64,000 nt of DNA from Coptis chinensis (GCA_015680905.1 CM027378.1:106413501-106477500); one strand, 5' to 3'; numbered from the stretch's first letter, positions 22,987-34,937 are shown. The notes: generated by a model from the letters alone, not told the origin. Program-made: numbers and translations.

Positions 22987-23805
22987 CTACAAGTTTGCAA
23001 AACCACCATATGCAAAGCGATGCAAGAAGAAAGATGTAAAGCTACCAACATGATTTCTCTGTTTTATGAAAATACTACCACATTCCAAAACAGAAAATAC
23101 GCATACCTCCAATTGTAACTTTAGATGCACAGAACTAAAGAGCCTTGTATAATTAATATCAAAATCCTCCCAAACCGGATCGGCATACTCAACAAAAAGA
23201 TTATCAGACAAAGAGGGAGTAGTGATACAAAATTCAGATTCATCTACTCCGTATTCATCAAATATTAGTGGAGTATCTAAAAAACTATCATGTTCCTCCT
23301 CTGGACAAACATCAAAAATAGGATGGGAATCCCAATCAACATAGTTTAACTCCATATTGCAGCCCTTGCAAACAAATAAATCTTCAGTAAAAGAAGAAGT
23401 AGAATAATCCATAACGGGCATAAAAGTGGATGCATCATGGTTGTCCACTGTATGGCTTGGTGTTGCTTGAACAGGGCTTACTGTCTCGATTTTTGGTTGT
23501 TTATCATACATATTTTTCTCATGTGATGTAAGAGAGAAAAACATACCAGATTCCCGTGCTTCAGCCAAGAATGTCGTACACATAGTGGTTTCTATATCTG
23601 GTGGTTTGAGCGATTTCAAGATTAATTTCCTGCTATTATGCAAGAATGAGTGAATGTTCTTGGCGCTATCATGAATACTCCTGTGATCAAACTGCCAAAG
23701 ACGCCCTAGTAGGAGATGACAAACGTCCTTTGGAACAACAATGCACATTACTGTATCTTCGTAAGGTCTTATAGTCTGTGGAACTAAACATTGATGATTG
23801 ACTGC
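22987..23805 (-). pseudogene. gypsy polyprotein fragment downstream of the protease core
   Basis: The minus frame begins with a segment resembling the region after the protease in plant gypsy polyproteins (PYEDTVMCIVVPKDVCHLLLGRLWQFD, split here as PYEDTVMC and CHLLLGRLWQFD). It then runs into a low-complexity acidic region of about 180 residues with no known domain. The upstream continuation is at 29926-30182, on the far side of the nested element, and the frame matches across the gap with one in-frame TGA. Confidence 0.75.
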
Positions 23806-26552
23806 TGTTTCGACCCCCACGTGGCAAATGTCCATTGGTAAAAGTCTCCATTTTATTCGTTTAATCGACAGAGCTCAAGCCCAATTTGCAATATCATGGA
23901 TCAATGTACATGCCCATTAACTCATGTGTCTAAGGCTGAACCTTAGCCACATGGCTTGCCACTAACGTACATTAATTTATGTCCAGATTCATTTCTTATC
24001 AAAGAGATAATTATCAGTTGAGAGTTATATTCAATTACAATTACTTATGCTACACGACTACTTAAGCTACAAGGAGTCTCTACTCTGCCTATATAAATAT
24101 CAAACTATTTTTCATACAGAACTACGTTCTTGAGACTTGATCCCATCGATAATTTGGGTATGTAGTCAACCGAAATGTACAGTCTCGTTGTAACGCCCGT
24201 ATTTAAAATACGTATTTAGTTATTAATTTATTAATTAAATTATTTATTTAAAAATCGGCTGGATTGGATTTGGGATACGCGGGCCTGATTTCTGGGCCCG
24301 AGTCTGTATTGGACTTGGGTTTCAAACCCAAGTATATAATCACATTGTTCTAGAGAATAGGGTTTTAGAGAATAAAAAAATAATAAAAATGGAGGTGGCT
24401 CGTTTGCTGGAGGGTGGAGCGCGAAGATTCGTGGTGCTTGGGATTAATGTGAGTGGTTTATTCTTTATTTTTTTTCTCGTATCTAGACACAGACCACTTT
24501 ACTTTACTGTAGAACCTTGTTTCGTTCATTTTCTGTTTTTTTTCTTCTGTAGTTATTCGGCGATATTGTCGAATCGTTAAACTAGGTAATGTGATTATAT
24601 CTTTTGCTTAATTATTGAACTGCTTGAACTCCTTAGGCCGTTAATGGCGTCCCAGCCTAAGATAAAGAAAACCACCTGCTGTTTTGTTTGACCACATCTT
24701 TTGTTGTGGTTTTGAATGGGTTGTTTGATATCGGTGGGTAAACTGTTGGGTGGTGTGGGAATAGCGTGGGTTTTGATGTTGGTTGTTGATGTCGGGGCTG
24801 TTGGGAGCTTGGACCAGTCGTTAATGGCGGTGCGAGCTCCGAAATCGTTTTTATTTTTGGTTGATTGTTTTGTTTGTTGGAGGTTAATTGAATTGTGGTT
24901 GGAGTAAGGGTTGGTTATTAGTTGATTGGGGATGATTCGGTGCTTTGGAGAATGGGAACCGTCGAAGCTCCGTAATCGTGTTAATGGCGGCCAGAGAATC
25001 GCCGAGTGGATTTGAGTAAGTGAACTGTTGTTGTGTTGGGTTAGATGATGTTGGGTGATAGTGGGGGGTGTGTGAGGGCTGCCGGAGGTTGTATAAGCGT
25101 CAATGGCGGTGCGATTTGGCCGGAATTCGCGTCGGTGCGCTGGTGAGGGGGAGATGAAATCGAGTTTTTCATGTATTAAAGATGTGGGGTTTTTCTTTAG
25201 GAGTCCAACCGCTTGGTTGGAATGGGTAGGCGATTAGAACTTGATGGTGGTCGATTTGGTGGCTGGTGGAGGCTGGTGGAGGATGAAGAAGATGATTGTT
25301 GACCAGTTGGGCTTGGGCCTAGGTTGGTTTCTCTGGGTTTGGGCTTTGGGGCCGGACCTTAGTTTGTTTTTGGATGGGGGCCAGTTCTAATTTTAGTCAT
25401 GGGCCAATTTTCCTTTATTTCTTTGGGCCGGCTATTTTAGTTTTGTTTCGGACCAGTTTTGAGTAAGTTGTGGACCAGTTTTAGTTTAAGTGTTGGGCCG
25501 GTTTCAGTTAAATTCTCCGGGTCGAACCCAATTAGCTTTCTTTGGACCGGTTTTTCTGTTTTTGTTTTGGGCTTGGTCCATATGTTTTAAAGTGGGTCAG
25601 GTTGATTCACTAGGCCAGTGTAGACTTTTGGGGCCGGGTTTTAAGGTTTGGGCTTGGCTAGTTGGGTCCGAACCATTACCTTGGTCATGAGCCCATGAGC
25701 CATGTACATTGACCTTAGCCATGAACCATGGCTATGACCATGAACCTGTTGAACATAGAAATGACAGTTTGACTTTGACCGTTGACTGTTGACCACTGAC
25801 CGTTGACTTTGACCGTTGACCGTTGATTGTGGAATGTTGACTTTTTCCAGTTTTTCACATATTAAAGAATATGGACAAATATAGTAATAAAATATTGTCA
25901 AACTTTGTATAACCTTGTTTGTCATTATCTAATTAAGATTTGACGTAAGTAGTATGTAAAACATATAAATATTGGCACGTAACAAGCGGGGAATTTTTAA
26001 TAAGACTTTGATATATATGTTTTTATGAGTATTAAGTTATATACGGACTTAGATTCATGGACTTTGATTGTAGACTGTGGACTGTTTAATTGTGCTACAT
26101 TTTATGTTGTAAATTGTATGGACAAATCAAATGCTAAAATGCTGTGGAGGTTTGAATAAATTTGGTGGTCATTATCTAATTAAGATTTGACGTTGATATT
26201 GTGACATTATATAATATGTTGGGATATATATATTAAATGCAATAGTTTTAGAGAAATAAATGTATAAACACTTCATTATTTTATATGTGAGATGCTACTA
26301 TGAGATAGTATAGTATGTGTGGATATTTTCCCACGGGATTATGGCTTAGTGCAATAATATATTGGCACGTGAAAGAATGAAAGTGGTTATGAGATATAAT
26401 TGAGATATTTCTAAATATTGTGGCTTAGTGCAATAATGTATTTGATATGCACGTGATATAGTGAAATGATTATGAGTCATAAATGTATGACACCTGAATA
26501 AATTACGTAACGAAAATCCTAGAACCTGACTACCACAACTCATGTGATTTGC

Positions 26553-26745
26553 CCCGTGGTATGTGATATGATTGATTGGCCCTTACGGCGTTTGATGAAT
26601 CTGAATGGCCTTGGCCGCGTAAGTAATGTGATTGGCCCTTCCGGCGTTTGAGTTGAATCTGAATGGCCTTCGGGCGTAAGTAATGTGATTGGTCCTCCTT
26701 GCGTTTGATGAATCTGAATGGCCCTTACGGCGTAATAATAGTGGC
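26553..26745. repeat. short repeats inside the solo LTR
   Basis: A unit with GTGATTGGCCCTTACGGCG, then TTTGATGAATCTGAATGGCC and a GCGTAAGTAAT-like end recurs about three times with variants. Confidence 0.75.
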
Positions 26746-27084
26746 TTGATTATTCCGTTCGCAAAATAGAACGAGACACGCGATATTTTATGCCGAATAG
26801 TGGCAATACTTACATAATGGCTTCCGTGTGAGGGTTATCTGGTGTGCGGCATCCCGCTCAGGGTAGTTACGCACGGAGTGGTTCATTATGTAAGGGGAGG
26901 CATGTGGATGTACATGTTCGGCGTTGGGAAGCGATTGTGGTAGCCAGGGAAACTAGGTAAGACATAGATACGACGTGAATTTTAGGGACACACAAAGAAA
27001 GCCTTAATTAATATAATTATGGTAATATGTTGGTTAATGATATATCTTTAGATAGATGATTGTATATACTTGGCTGGTTATAGT

Positions 27085-27270
27085 TTAGTTAGAACCTAAG
27101 GCGCCTCGTGGAGGAACTAAATGCCTTTTTATTATGAGTATGGTATGTTGTATTAGTTGTTGGAAGTTAAGGCGCCTCAGTGGAGGAACTACCTGCCTTA
27201 CCTATTGTAGTTAAGAATGTCGTATTAGTTGTTAAAAGTTAAGGCGCCTCGATGGAGGAACTAACTGCCG
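27085..27270. repeat. three GGCGCC repeats inside the solo LTR
   Basis: The block AAGGCGCCTCGTGGAGGAAC followed by TAA.TGCC appears three times at roughly 70-80-base spacing (about 27098, 27170, 27239). GGCGCCTC...GAGG gives each block a small hairpin potential. Confidence 0.8.
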
Positions 27271-27842
27271 TATGGTTTGTGTATATATTGGTATAAGTAT
27301 ATGTTGTATTTTAGAGCTACTCACACCAGCATTTTTATAATGTTGACCCGATTTGCATGTTTGCTTATCGGGTGTGTTCATTAAATGAACATAGTTGATA
27401 AGTCTTGACAGGTTTAGTGTTAAAGAAGATTGGTTGCTGCTCGTGGTTTGCGTTAGCGTTGCATTTCAAGATAGGCTTTGTTTTCCTTTGAGGTGATATA
27501 TATTTTCAGTTGAGATAAGGTTATTTGCATTTTCATTTGTTAATTTTTGTAATGAAAACGACTTTTGTTAAATCGAAATTTTTATTGGTTTTTAAATTAT
27601 CCACATTTTTAAACTGTTTATGGGTTTTTGGGAGTTGAGAGTGCGTCACACCTCGAAGATCGAAGAGTCGGGAACAAATAATGTTTTTCTGAATTCTGTC
27701 GAAATTCGGGGTGTGACACTCGTCATTCTCTTAATCACCATTACTTTTCTACATAATTCATCTCTTTCGTCATCAATTAGTGTTTTGATCATATTTGGTC
27801 GAAACATAATTGGCGCCGTCTGCGGTTCTTATTCAAAACCCT

Positions 27843-29322
27843 CGATCACGTTCTGCAAAAGTTATGTCGCGTACTCAAAGAGCTCAAGGTCTCGATGCAA
27901 TTACTGACGATCATAACGAACATGTTGGTCAAGGTCAACTTGGCGATAACGGACTAATCCCTCCTACTATTGTCGTTCCACCAATGCGCCAAATTATTCA
28001 ACACAAGGTTATTGCCTCTGACGATTCTCCATCATCTGATGCAGATAATGTCAGTCAAATGTCTCGCGAAGCATTTCTTAAAAAGTTCAAGAGTGTTCGA
28101 AAACATAACAACTACTACAAGCGTCGTCTTAAACGACCCATTCCACTCGTCGATAATGTTGTATCTGTCACAACATAACGTAACACACGTCAACGACACA
28201 ACAATGTGTGGGATAGTTTAAGTGGTGAGGATGAGATTCACAATAGTCACAACAGTCATTAACGAGTTTCAAGTAATGGGTGCAGAGTTCCTCGAACTCC
28301 ACCGAGAAACAACCAACCACTCGGTCACGTTCTCGATAGGCAAGGTACTACTAATAACCATCTAACTGCACCCCAAGGTCATACAGATTATCGGCAAGTC
28401 CCGAGGAATTCGGGTGGCGAACAGAATAATGGTCGCACTCATGATCGGAACCATCAATATGGAGATACACTTCAGCGACGCGATTTTTATCATTATGAAC
28501 AATATTGTACTGAAGGCCCAACGTACCGACCACATTCATCTCGACACGATGAATCTTCGTCATTTTCTTCTCGTTCCGTTCGTTCCCATAGGCGTCATCG
28601 CGACTATGATTATGAACCAGCTGATATAGATCTGATAACTCCTCAACGTGTCAGAGAAATGATTAAAAACACCCTTCTTGATAGTGATCCTTTTGAATCG
28701 ACACTAGAGAATCTTGCAGTTGAAGATGGTATTTTGGACAAATTTTCTCTCGCCGTCCAACGGGCTACCCATAACAAAGATTTCAAACAACCAGAGTTTG
28801 ATCAATATGATGATGTCGAGGGCTGCCTTTTGCTTCATGTGATTAATTTCACGAACAAACTCGGGAGGTGATGATGCTTTGAAATGCAAACTTTTCCCTT
28901 CTACATTAAAAGGGGAAGCGTTGGTATGGTTTAGCAAATTACCCCCGCGATCTATTCGTCGGTTCAAAGACTTAACCGAAAAAAATTCGAAGCATTAATT
29001 TTCATCATAATCTCAAACACCAAATGGTGTCTGGGTTTTTTTCAACATCAAACAACAACGTGATGAAACTCTCTGTAGTTTTGTCACTCATTTCCGCGAA
29101 GCTGTAGCTGAGATTTCCGAGCAATCCGATCTAATAATGGTCTACGCTTTTAAAGAAGCTATCTTGTTTGATAAAGACGGGTTATACCATTCTCTTATTC
29201 AGGACATTCCATCTTCTCGAGATGTGATCGGCTTTTATAACAAATTCCAATACACAGGCCTAACTAATCCGTCCAGCCCCGCTCAAGTCCCATCTAATCA
29301 GCCCGTCGATTTTCACATATAA
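27843..29322 (+). pseudogene. gag of the TR-GAG-like element, frameshifted
   Basis: A first frame (27810-28178) has charged sequence with SREAFLKKFKSVRKH. After disrupted reading, about 28659-28871 and 29137-29322 encode the capsid-like core, including RDETLCSFVTHFREAVAE in the interval between and YAFKEAILF and IGFYNKFQY at the end. This follows the order of the Retrotrans_gag family. Several frame changes and stops break it. There is no zinc knuckle, protease or RT afterwards; the polypurine tract begins about 110 bases on. Confidence 0.75.
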
Positions 29323-29925
29323 CTATTCGTTTAAATTCACACCTTATTCATTCTGATTATTATTTTCTCATTACTTTTCCTTGTTGATTTTCTTTTCTCT
29401 TCTTTGCCATATGAATTTCGTTCACATGCCAAAGAGGGGGCGGTGTTTCGACCCCCACCTATGTGGCAAATGTCCATTGGTAAGGGTTTCCATTTTATTC
29501 GTTTAATTGACAGGGCTAAAGCCCAATTTGCAATATCATGGATCAATGTACAGTCCCATTAACTCATGTGTCAAAGGCTAAACCTTAGCCACATGGCTTG
29601 CCACTAACGTACATTAATTTATGTCCAGATTCATTTCTTATCAAAGAGATAATTATCAATTGAGAGTTATATTCAATTACAATTACTTAAGCTACAAGAC
29701 TACTTAAGCTACAAGGAGTCTCTACTCTACCTATATAAATATCAAACTATTTTTCATACAGAACTATGTTCTTGAGACTTGATCCCATCGATAATTTGGG
29801 TATGTAGGCAACCGAAATGTACAGTCTCATCATTCTCTCAATCACCATCACTTTTCTCATTACTTTTCTACATAATTCATCTTTTTCGTCATCACTTAGT
29901 GTTTTTATCATATTTGGTCGAAACA

Positions 29926-30182
29926 TAAGCCACTAGATCTCATTTTTTAAACCATTGGATAGAAAATGGTTTAGGATGTTTAGTGGTCTGTAATCCTAGT
30001 TTATCGAGCATCTCTTGGGAAATTAGGTTATCAGTGGAACCACCATCAATAACAACAATGCACAACTTACCTTTACTGAGACATCTGGTTTTGAAAATAG
30101 AATGATGCTTCCATGTCTCCTTATCACCCACCCCAATGATCATTGTTGGTGTTGCAACTAAGGAGAAGTGTGTTGCTGACAT
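29926..30182 (-). pseudogene. gypsy aspartic-protease fragment
   Basis: The minus strand encodes RVP-like sequence with CIVVIDGGSTDNLIS, where plant gypsy proteases usually have a DSGS or DGGS catalytic triplet, then EMLDKLGL and KHPKPF. It stops at a TGA just before the nested element. Together with 22987-23805 it is the split remnant of one coding region. Confidence 0.75.
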
Positions 30183-30716
30183 TACTGGGGATTGTGGGGA
30201 TTGTGCGTGTTTCTATTTGGGACTCCTAACAAATGATTGTTCTTGCATAGGTGTAGTTGGTGTTGTGTTATCAGCCTGTGGTGCATCCCACAAAGGCTCA
30301 CCACGATTAGGATTAGGCGAATCTTAGTCAATTGAAGCGCTAGTACCCCATCCTATATCCTATCCATCTTCATAAAACTGATTTAATTATGATTCTGTCA
30401 TGTTAGTCAAATCTATCACATAGCTCTGTAAAGATTGAAACTTTAATGTTTAGAAGTAAAGATAATCGGTGTTTGACCTTGAAAGAAGAAAAATTGAATC
30501 TCCTATAAGAAAAGAAGCAAAAGATTGAAATTTAATTTAGGATGAACAGTAACACTATGAACAGTAACACGTGAATAGTGTTCCGATAAATAGTATTTTC
30601 GTGAACAGTACCCAAAAAACAGTAACATGAAAATTTTCTCAAAAAAAATGAAGAAGAAGAAGAAATAAAGAAAATTGGATTTTACTTAGGAACGATTCGT
30701 GCTCTGTTACCAGATT

Positions 30717-31768
30717 TGATGTAGATTTATGAGCGAAAGCGATTAAGAAGAAGAAATCTACAACTTATATGAAAAACAATTAAGAACCCTAAAATAAAGA
30801 AGTCTCTTTATTGACTCTCAGAAAAAAAAAATCACTACTAAATATCAGCTCCCTGAAACGCTAACCATAAGCCCTTATTTATACTACAGGGAGTGACTCT
30901 TAAGGACAAAACTGCCGAAAAAGTAACTCTCAAAGACACCTTTTTTTTTCGAACTCACAAGGACCGGATAGATGGAAGGTCAAGTATACCTTTGACGCGA
31001 AATAAAAAACGGATCGGGTAGATAAAATGTCAAGTATACCCCTGACGCGAAATAATTAATGGTCCGGCCCAGACGAAATGACCCAGTGTATTTAGTATGA
31101 ACAATCATTGTTCATACCTTTAACCATGTATGAACACTCATTATTCATACATTAGCTATGAACAATGAGTGTTCATACCTATTGAAGCTATGAACAATGA
31201 TCCAGTTATAAACATTGATCCAGGAAAAGAAGAAACTGACAATCAATGGCTGCACGATAATGTTTATGGTATTGTTTCTCCTTAAAAAAATTTCAATTGG
31301 TAGGTATGAACATTGAATGTTCATAGTCCTTGGGTATGAACATTCAATGTTCAACTCGATCTTTTCTCTCCACTAAAAATGCATACACGGTGTAAAAGTA
31401 GTTTAAAGTCCAAAATTTATCTGCTTTAAGTATAACACGGAGGGGTTAAACTGGTATTTTAAAAAAATGGAAAATTTCATGGAAGGGTATAACTGACATT
31501 TAAAAAAAGTAAAAGGGCCGAGCCAACTTATTTTGCCCTTGAGGGTTACTAAATTTGAAATCGTGGGTTCGTGAGTTACTAATTGCTAGAATTTAGTGTT
31601 GTGAGTTACTTTACAAATTTGAATTGGTATTCTCTAGACTTCCTTTCCCCCAAACGGCCCAATTTCTTGTTTATACTAATAATAATAAAACAGCAACTAA
31701 ACTAGTGGGTCACGATCCATGGGCTTGACCACCGAACCTTGAAAGAAACGAACTCATGTTCTACATCA
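30717..31768 (-). repeat. 5' LTR (minus sense) of the outer gypsy derivative, split by an insert
   Basis: LTR halves 30717-30886 and 31679-31768 are separated by a 783-bp insertion at 30887-31669 with duplicated TTTATACTA. Confidence 0.9.
30887..31669. mobile_element. 783-bp insertion with 9-bp TSD (possible non-TIR MULE)
   Basis: The outer LTR is interrupted exactly here, with TTTATACTA on both sides (30878-30886 and 31670-31678). A 9-base duplication suggests the Mutator superfamily. The ends (CAGGGAGTGACTCTTAAGG and CCAATTTCTTG) are not clear inverted repeats, although AGTAACTC-like words occur inverted inside both ends. The centre (31088-31350) holds many ATGAACA/TGTTCAT words in palindromic pairs. 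No coding. Confidence 0.7.
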
Positions 31769-31791
31769 CATTGTCTCTTTTGACTGCATTA

Positions 31792-31980
31792 TCTTTAATA
31801 TATAGAAAAACGAGGGGTCGAGTGAATAGTGAATGTGTGTGGACGTAGGAGCATTTTGGTCATTTCACATTTTTTTTATTATTTTTTTAATTTTTGAGGG
31901 GTAAAATAGTAATTTAACATTTATAAGCTTTAAAAAAAAGTCTGTAGATCCCACGTGGGTACCACGTGCACAGTAGCTAG
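31792..31980 (+). mobile_element. mini-Helitron (189 bp)
   Basis: It begins TCTTTAATATATAG after host A and ends in a hairpin (stem CACGTGG/CCACGTG at 31952-31958 and 31962-31968, loop GTA), eight bases, then CTAG before host T. This is the full set of Helitron end features without target duplication. The element is too small to code. Its 5' end resembles that of the large Helitron at 7984-12308 (TCTTACTATATTAG). Confidence 0.78.
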
Positions 31981-33563
31981 TTTAATGAAACTTTGCCATT
32001 TTGTTCTGCTGTGTCTTTGCAACACATAGCAGTATTGCAGGATGATAATGAATCATTATACCAAATGGTCAAATGGAAACAAGTAGCTTTGCTTTTGAAG
32101 TATAGAGGATCCCTTATGCGGACTTGGCAAATACCCTCGATGCCATATGATCTTTAGAATTATTTGGAATATCAGGTATTCATTGTTCATGACTGCTCAT
32201 TCTTCTTCATGGTAAATAGTTAAATAGATCTCAAGATCTTCAAGTAGTCTTCACTCTTCAGAACTAAATAGAATTGCAGAACTATTGTGGGCGTAACCTT
32301 TTCATTGCTAGTGTGATTTAAATGCGTCTCCAAAAAAAATGTAAGTATTTGCAAAGGACAGGCTTGAAATGAACATTTTTTTCTATGGCTATTGACAAAG
32401 ACGCCGAGGCATATTTCGATGGAATTATGGCGACTTTCTACTCACGATATGTAAGGGTGGAATTCGAGCTAAACGAGCCGAGCTTTATCATGCTTAAGTT
32501 CGGCTCGTTAATTACATGAGCTTGAAATTGAGCTGAACTCGAACCAAGCCCGAATGGTTCGGTTATTTTACACTATAAATATGCTATTTGAGTTAAACGA
32601 ACAGAGCTTCATCAAGTTCATTGTTACACGAGCTTGGCTCATATAATTAATCGAGCGAACTTAAGCCGCTTAGCTCGAATTCCACCCTTAACGATATGAG
32701 CCATCTAAATCTAATGGGTGGCATACAGCCTTAAGTGATATGTAGTTATGCACTCCAGATGAACTATAAAGTTGATGATCTCATATAATCCTTCTCACTT
32801 TGTGTCACCTGTCTTGTATATGAGTTAATTGCTGTCTAGAAATCAGCCAACATTTCCAAATTCCTACCAAAATAGTAACGTTGGAGTTCCTAATTGTATT
32901 TTTCAGAAACTCGGTTAGAATAGGAAAACTATGGTCCTGACTCCTGAACTACGTACTGTCGTACAGATGCTAATCTGACTGTTGGAGAGCTCAGAAAGTT
33001 CACTTTAATGCCTGCGGCTGCACATTGTCAAATCTGAAATTATACAATAGGAATAATTCCTATTGAAAATCTGAAATTATACAAACTAGTTCCAGGTAAA
33101 ATGTTCATTTTCACTGGAATTACGTCTTTTTTATTGATCATATATTTGCAGTGTATTGTATCGTCTTTATTACCTTATTAGATGTCATGTAACTATCTAA
33201 GTGATGTAATTAAGGTGCTTGACAGACATTGGGACTACGCACTTAAGTTTAAGCAATGTCCAAAAGAGTTGATATGGTCCTATTATATTTTTGTCTTACT
33301 GATACATGATAAGAAAGAATTAAACTGCCAATTCAGGTGCAGTGTACTCACAAGTCACCCTCGACGGTGACAGCCGCGTTATATGCAGGTGGACTACTTC
33401 CCTTCAACGTTATATGCATTAAGTACGGCCCCATTAAGTATCTATACATAAAATATGTACACATTCCTTTTTAGCTCGACCAAAAGCAACTTCATGTCGA
33501 TATCCAAATTTGCCGAAATTTGAGGAATAGACATTTAGGTCGGCATGCATGGATACTGGTTGT
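31981..33563. other. intergenic; unidentified exon-like remnants and one MITE
   Basis: Apart from the hAT MITE at 32452-32690 I see only short frames. One at about 32030-32150 (with DDNESLYQMVKWKQVALLLKY) looks protein-like but is unassigned. 33182-33370 is a short frame without known motifs. Confidence 0.35.
32452..32690. mobile_element. hAT-type MITE, 239 bp
   Basis: The ends TAAGGGTGGAATTCGAGC and GCTCGAATTCCACCCTTA are inverted repeats. ACGATATG is duplicated on both sides (32444-32451 and 32691-32698), the 8-base size of hAT insertions. The interior has further GAGCTTGGCTC/GAGCCGAGC-like words. No coding. Confidence 0.93.
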
Positions 33564-34713
33564 AGGGGTGTGCACGGGTCGGTTCGGATGAGTAAAACCG
33601 ACTACCGAACCGACCCTGTCGGTTTATATGCTACAACAACCGATCCAAACCAATATTATACATTTAACCGATCTGAAACCGAACCGACCAATTTCCAACC
33701 TAACCGATATCCGATTTGAACTGATTATTTTACTGTTTTAATCATTTTTAATCAAACCAATTCCCTCAACTTTTGGATGAATTCAAAAAAAAAAGTAAGA
33801 GCTGTATAGAAAATACAAAAAGCAAACACAATTAAAATAAAATGAGAAAAATAAAATAAAAGAAATAGAGTAGAGAAGAGAATAAGATATAAAAGAAAGT
33901 ATAGATTGGTGACGGCATGGTGGTGTACTGGTGGTGCAAATTGAATGAGAAATGGAGGACTGGTGGGAGGTGGCGGCTATGCCCTAACTAAGAACTCAAA
34001 ACTCAAAACCCGATAAAGACATTAGGGTTGGACATTACTTTATGTTATTTATTAGTTTATTTATCATATTAAAGGTGGGGTTACACGTGGGATTTTATAG
34101 ATTTATTAGAAACAGATGAAATTGGAGATGGTTATATGAACTCCACCTTATAGCGACTCCAAAGTTACTCCACTCATAAAAATGAACTTACAAAATGAAC
34201 TGAGGACTAATTTTTTGTGGATGTGTACATCTCATGATGGAGAACACCCCCACCAAAAATCAGCTCAATTGAATATGTCTAACTTTGTCAAAAATTGTAT
34301 CGAAATTAAAAAAATCTGGACCGTTGGATAATTTCATAACTTTCTAAATGATTTTTGATGAGGTTGTACATCTTCAAATGAGCTGATTTTTTGTGAGGAT
34401 GATCTCTATTGTGTGGAAAACATCTCTACCAAAAATCAGCTTCTAGTTCATTGAGTTAAGTGGTAGAGTTCATTTGGAGTTCGTTTTAGTGGAGTTCATA
34501 TAACCATCCCCGATGAAATTACATACACAAGTGTATGCTATATTATTAGAGCGGGTCGGTTCGGTTATTTTTGGGTTTTGCAAATATTAACCGACGTCCA
34601 AACCAACATAGTCGGTTATGCAAATTAATTATCCTATCCAAACTGATTCTAAATAGATAACCGACCCGCATGACTCGGTTCGGGTCGGATCGGGCGGATT
34701 TTTGCACACCCCT
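33564..34713. mobile_element. non-autonomous hAT-like element with nested MITE
   Basis: Ends AGGGGTGTGCA and TGCACACCCCT are perfect inverts, and subterminal sequence on both sides is rich in GGTTCGG/CCGAACC words. Flanks ACTGGTTGT and ACTTGGTTGT look like a target duplication with one indel. No transposase is present. A MULE MITE sits inside at 34124-34511. The right end is 225 bases before the desaturase start codon, so the element now forms part of that gene's upstream region. Confidence 0.8.
34124..34511. mobile_element. MULE-type MITE, 388 bp
   Basis: Inverted ends GGAGATGGTTATATGAACTC and its near inverse ending CATATAACCATCCCC. GATGAAATT (9 bases) is duplicated at 34115-34123 and 34512-34520, fitting a Mutator-type insertion into the hAT-like element. 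Confidence 0.92.
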
Positions 34714-34873
34714 ACTTGGTTGTGTCCCATGATAAAAAAGAATGTGGACTACTGGCACTGTATAATCTAGCTACTAGCACTGTATAATCGCAGTCACGGC
34801 AGGGACAGGCGTGCTAAATGCACTACAACTGAGCTAGTTCCCTCCCTTTGCCATCTTACTGCGCTGTTGCAGT

Positions 34874-34881
34874 TCTATATA
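34874..34881 (+). promoter_or_regulatory. possible TATA box of the desaturase gene
   Basis: TCTATATA lies about 60 bases before the ATG at 34938, giving room for a short leader. It is 160 bases to the right of the hAT-like element. Confidence 0.45.
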
Positions 34882-34937
34882 TTGAACATGCATATGGGAC
34901 ATTTCTTTTTATACCTAAACCCAAGCAATTTCACCTC

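Larger units (their letters stand above)
24189..27718 (+). mobile_element. solo LTR, 3.5 kb, Ty3/gypsy-like
   Basis: It starts TGTAACGCCCGTATTTAAAA and ends GGGGTGTGACA, with CTCGT on both sides (24184-24188 and 27719-27723). It sits in the left LTR of the gag-only element, which reads on unbroken when it is removed. No primer site or coding region. A partial copy of the same LTR begins at 63459. The part around 25300-25680 is rich in TTGGGCC/GGCCGG-like words, and 25690-25830 holds many short TTGACCGTTGAC-type repeats. Confidence 0.92.
23806..29925 (+). mobile_element. gag-only LTR retrotransposon (TR-GAG-like)
   Basis: LTRs start TGTTTCGACC and end GGTCGAAACA, a 10-base inverted pair. The left LTR is 23806-27806 but contains a later solo LTR; without it the length is 466 bp. 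The right LTR is 29444-29925 (482 bp, with a small internal duplication). TGGCGCCGTCTGCGG just after the left LTR is a primer site of the kind seen in plant gypsy elements, and AAAGAGGGGGCGG (29431-29443) is the polypurine tract. The 1.6-kb interior encodes only gag-like sequence. It is inserted in the protease coding region of the outer element. Flanks ACTGC and TAAGC do not form a clean duplication. Confidence 0.87.
22568..31768 (-). mobile_element. gypsy-derived LTR element, minus strand, heavily nested
   Basis: Ends TGATGTAG and CTACATCA are perfect 8-base inverts, and CATTG flanks both sides (22563-22567 and 31769-31773). The left LTR is 22568-22827 (260 bp). The right LTR is 30717-31768; removing its 783-bp insert and 9-bp duplication leaves exactly 260 bp. 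On the minus strand, TGGTAACAGAGC follows the LTR as a tRNA-Met primer site, and a GGGGAAAA tract precedes the other LTR. The element's own interior is only about 1.8 kb and encodes part of a gypsy protease region; no RT, RNase H or integrase remains. 23806-29925 is a later insertion. Confidence 0.9.

Noticed and set aside
29926-29930. Target duplication for the gag-only element
   Set aside because: Flanks ACTGC and TAAGC share only GC. The host frame does resume across the element, so insertion is real but the duplication is not demonstrable.
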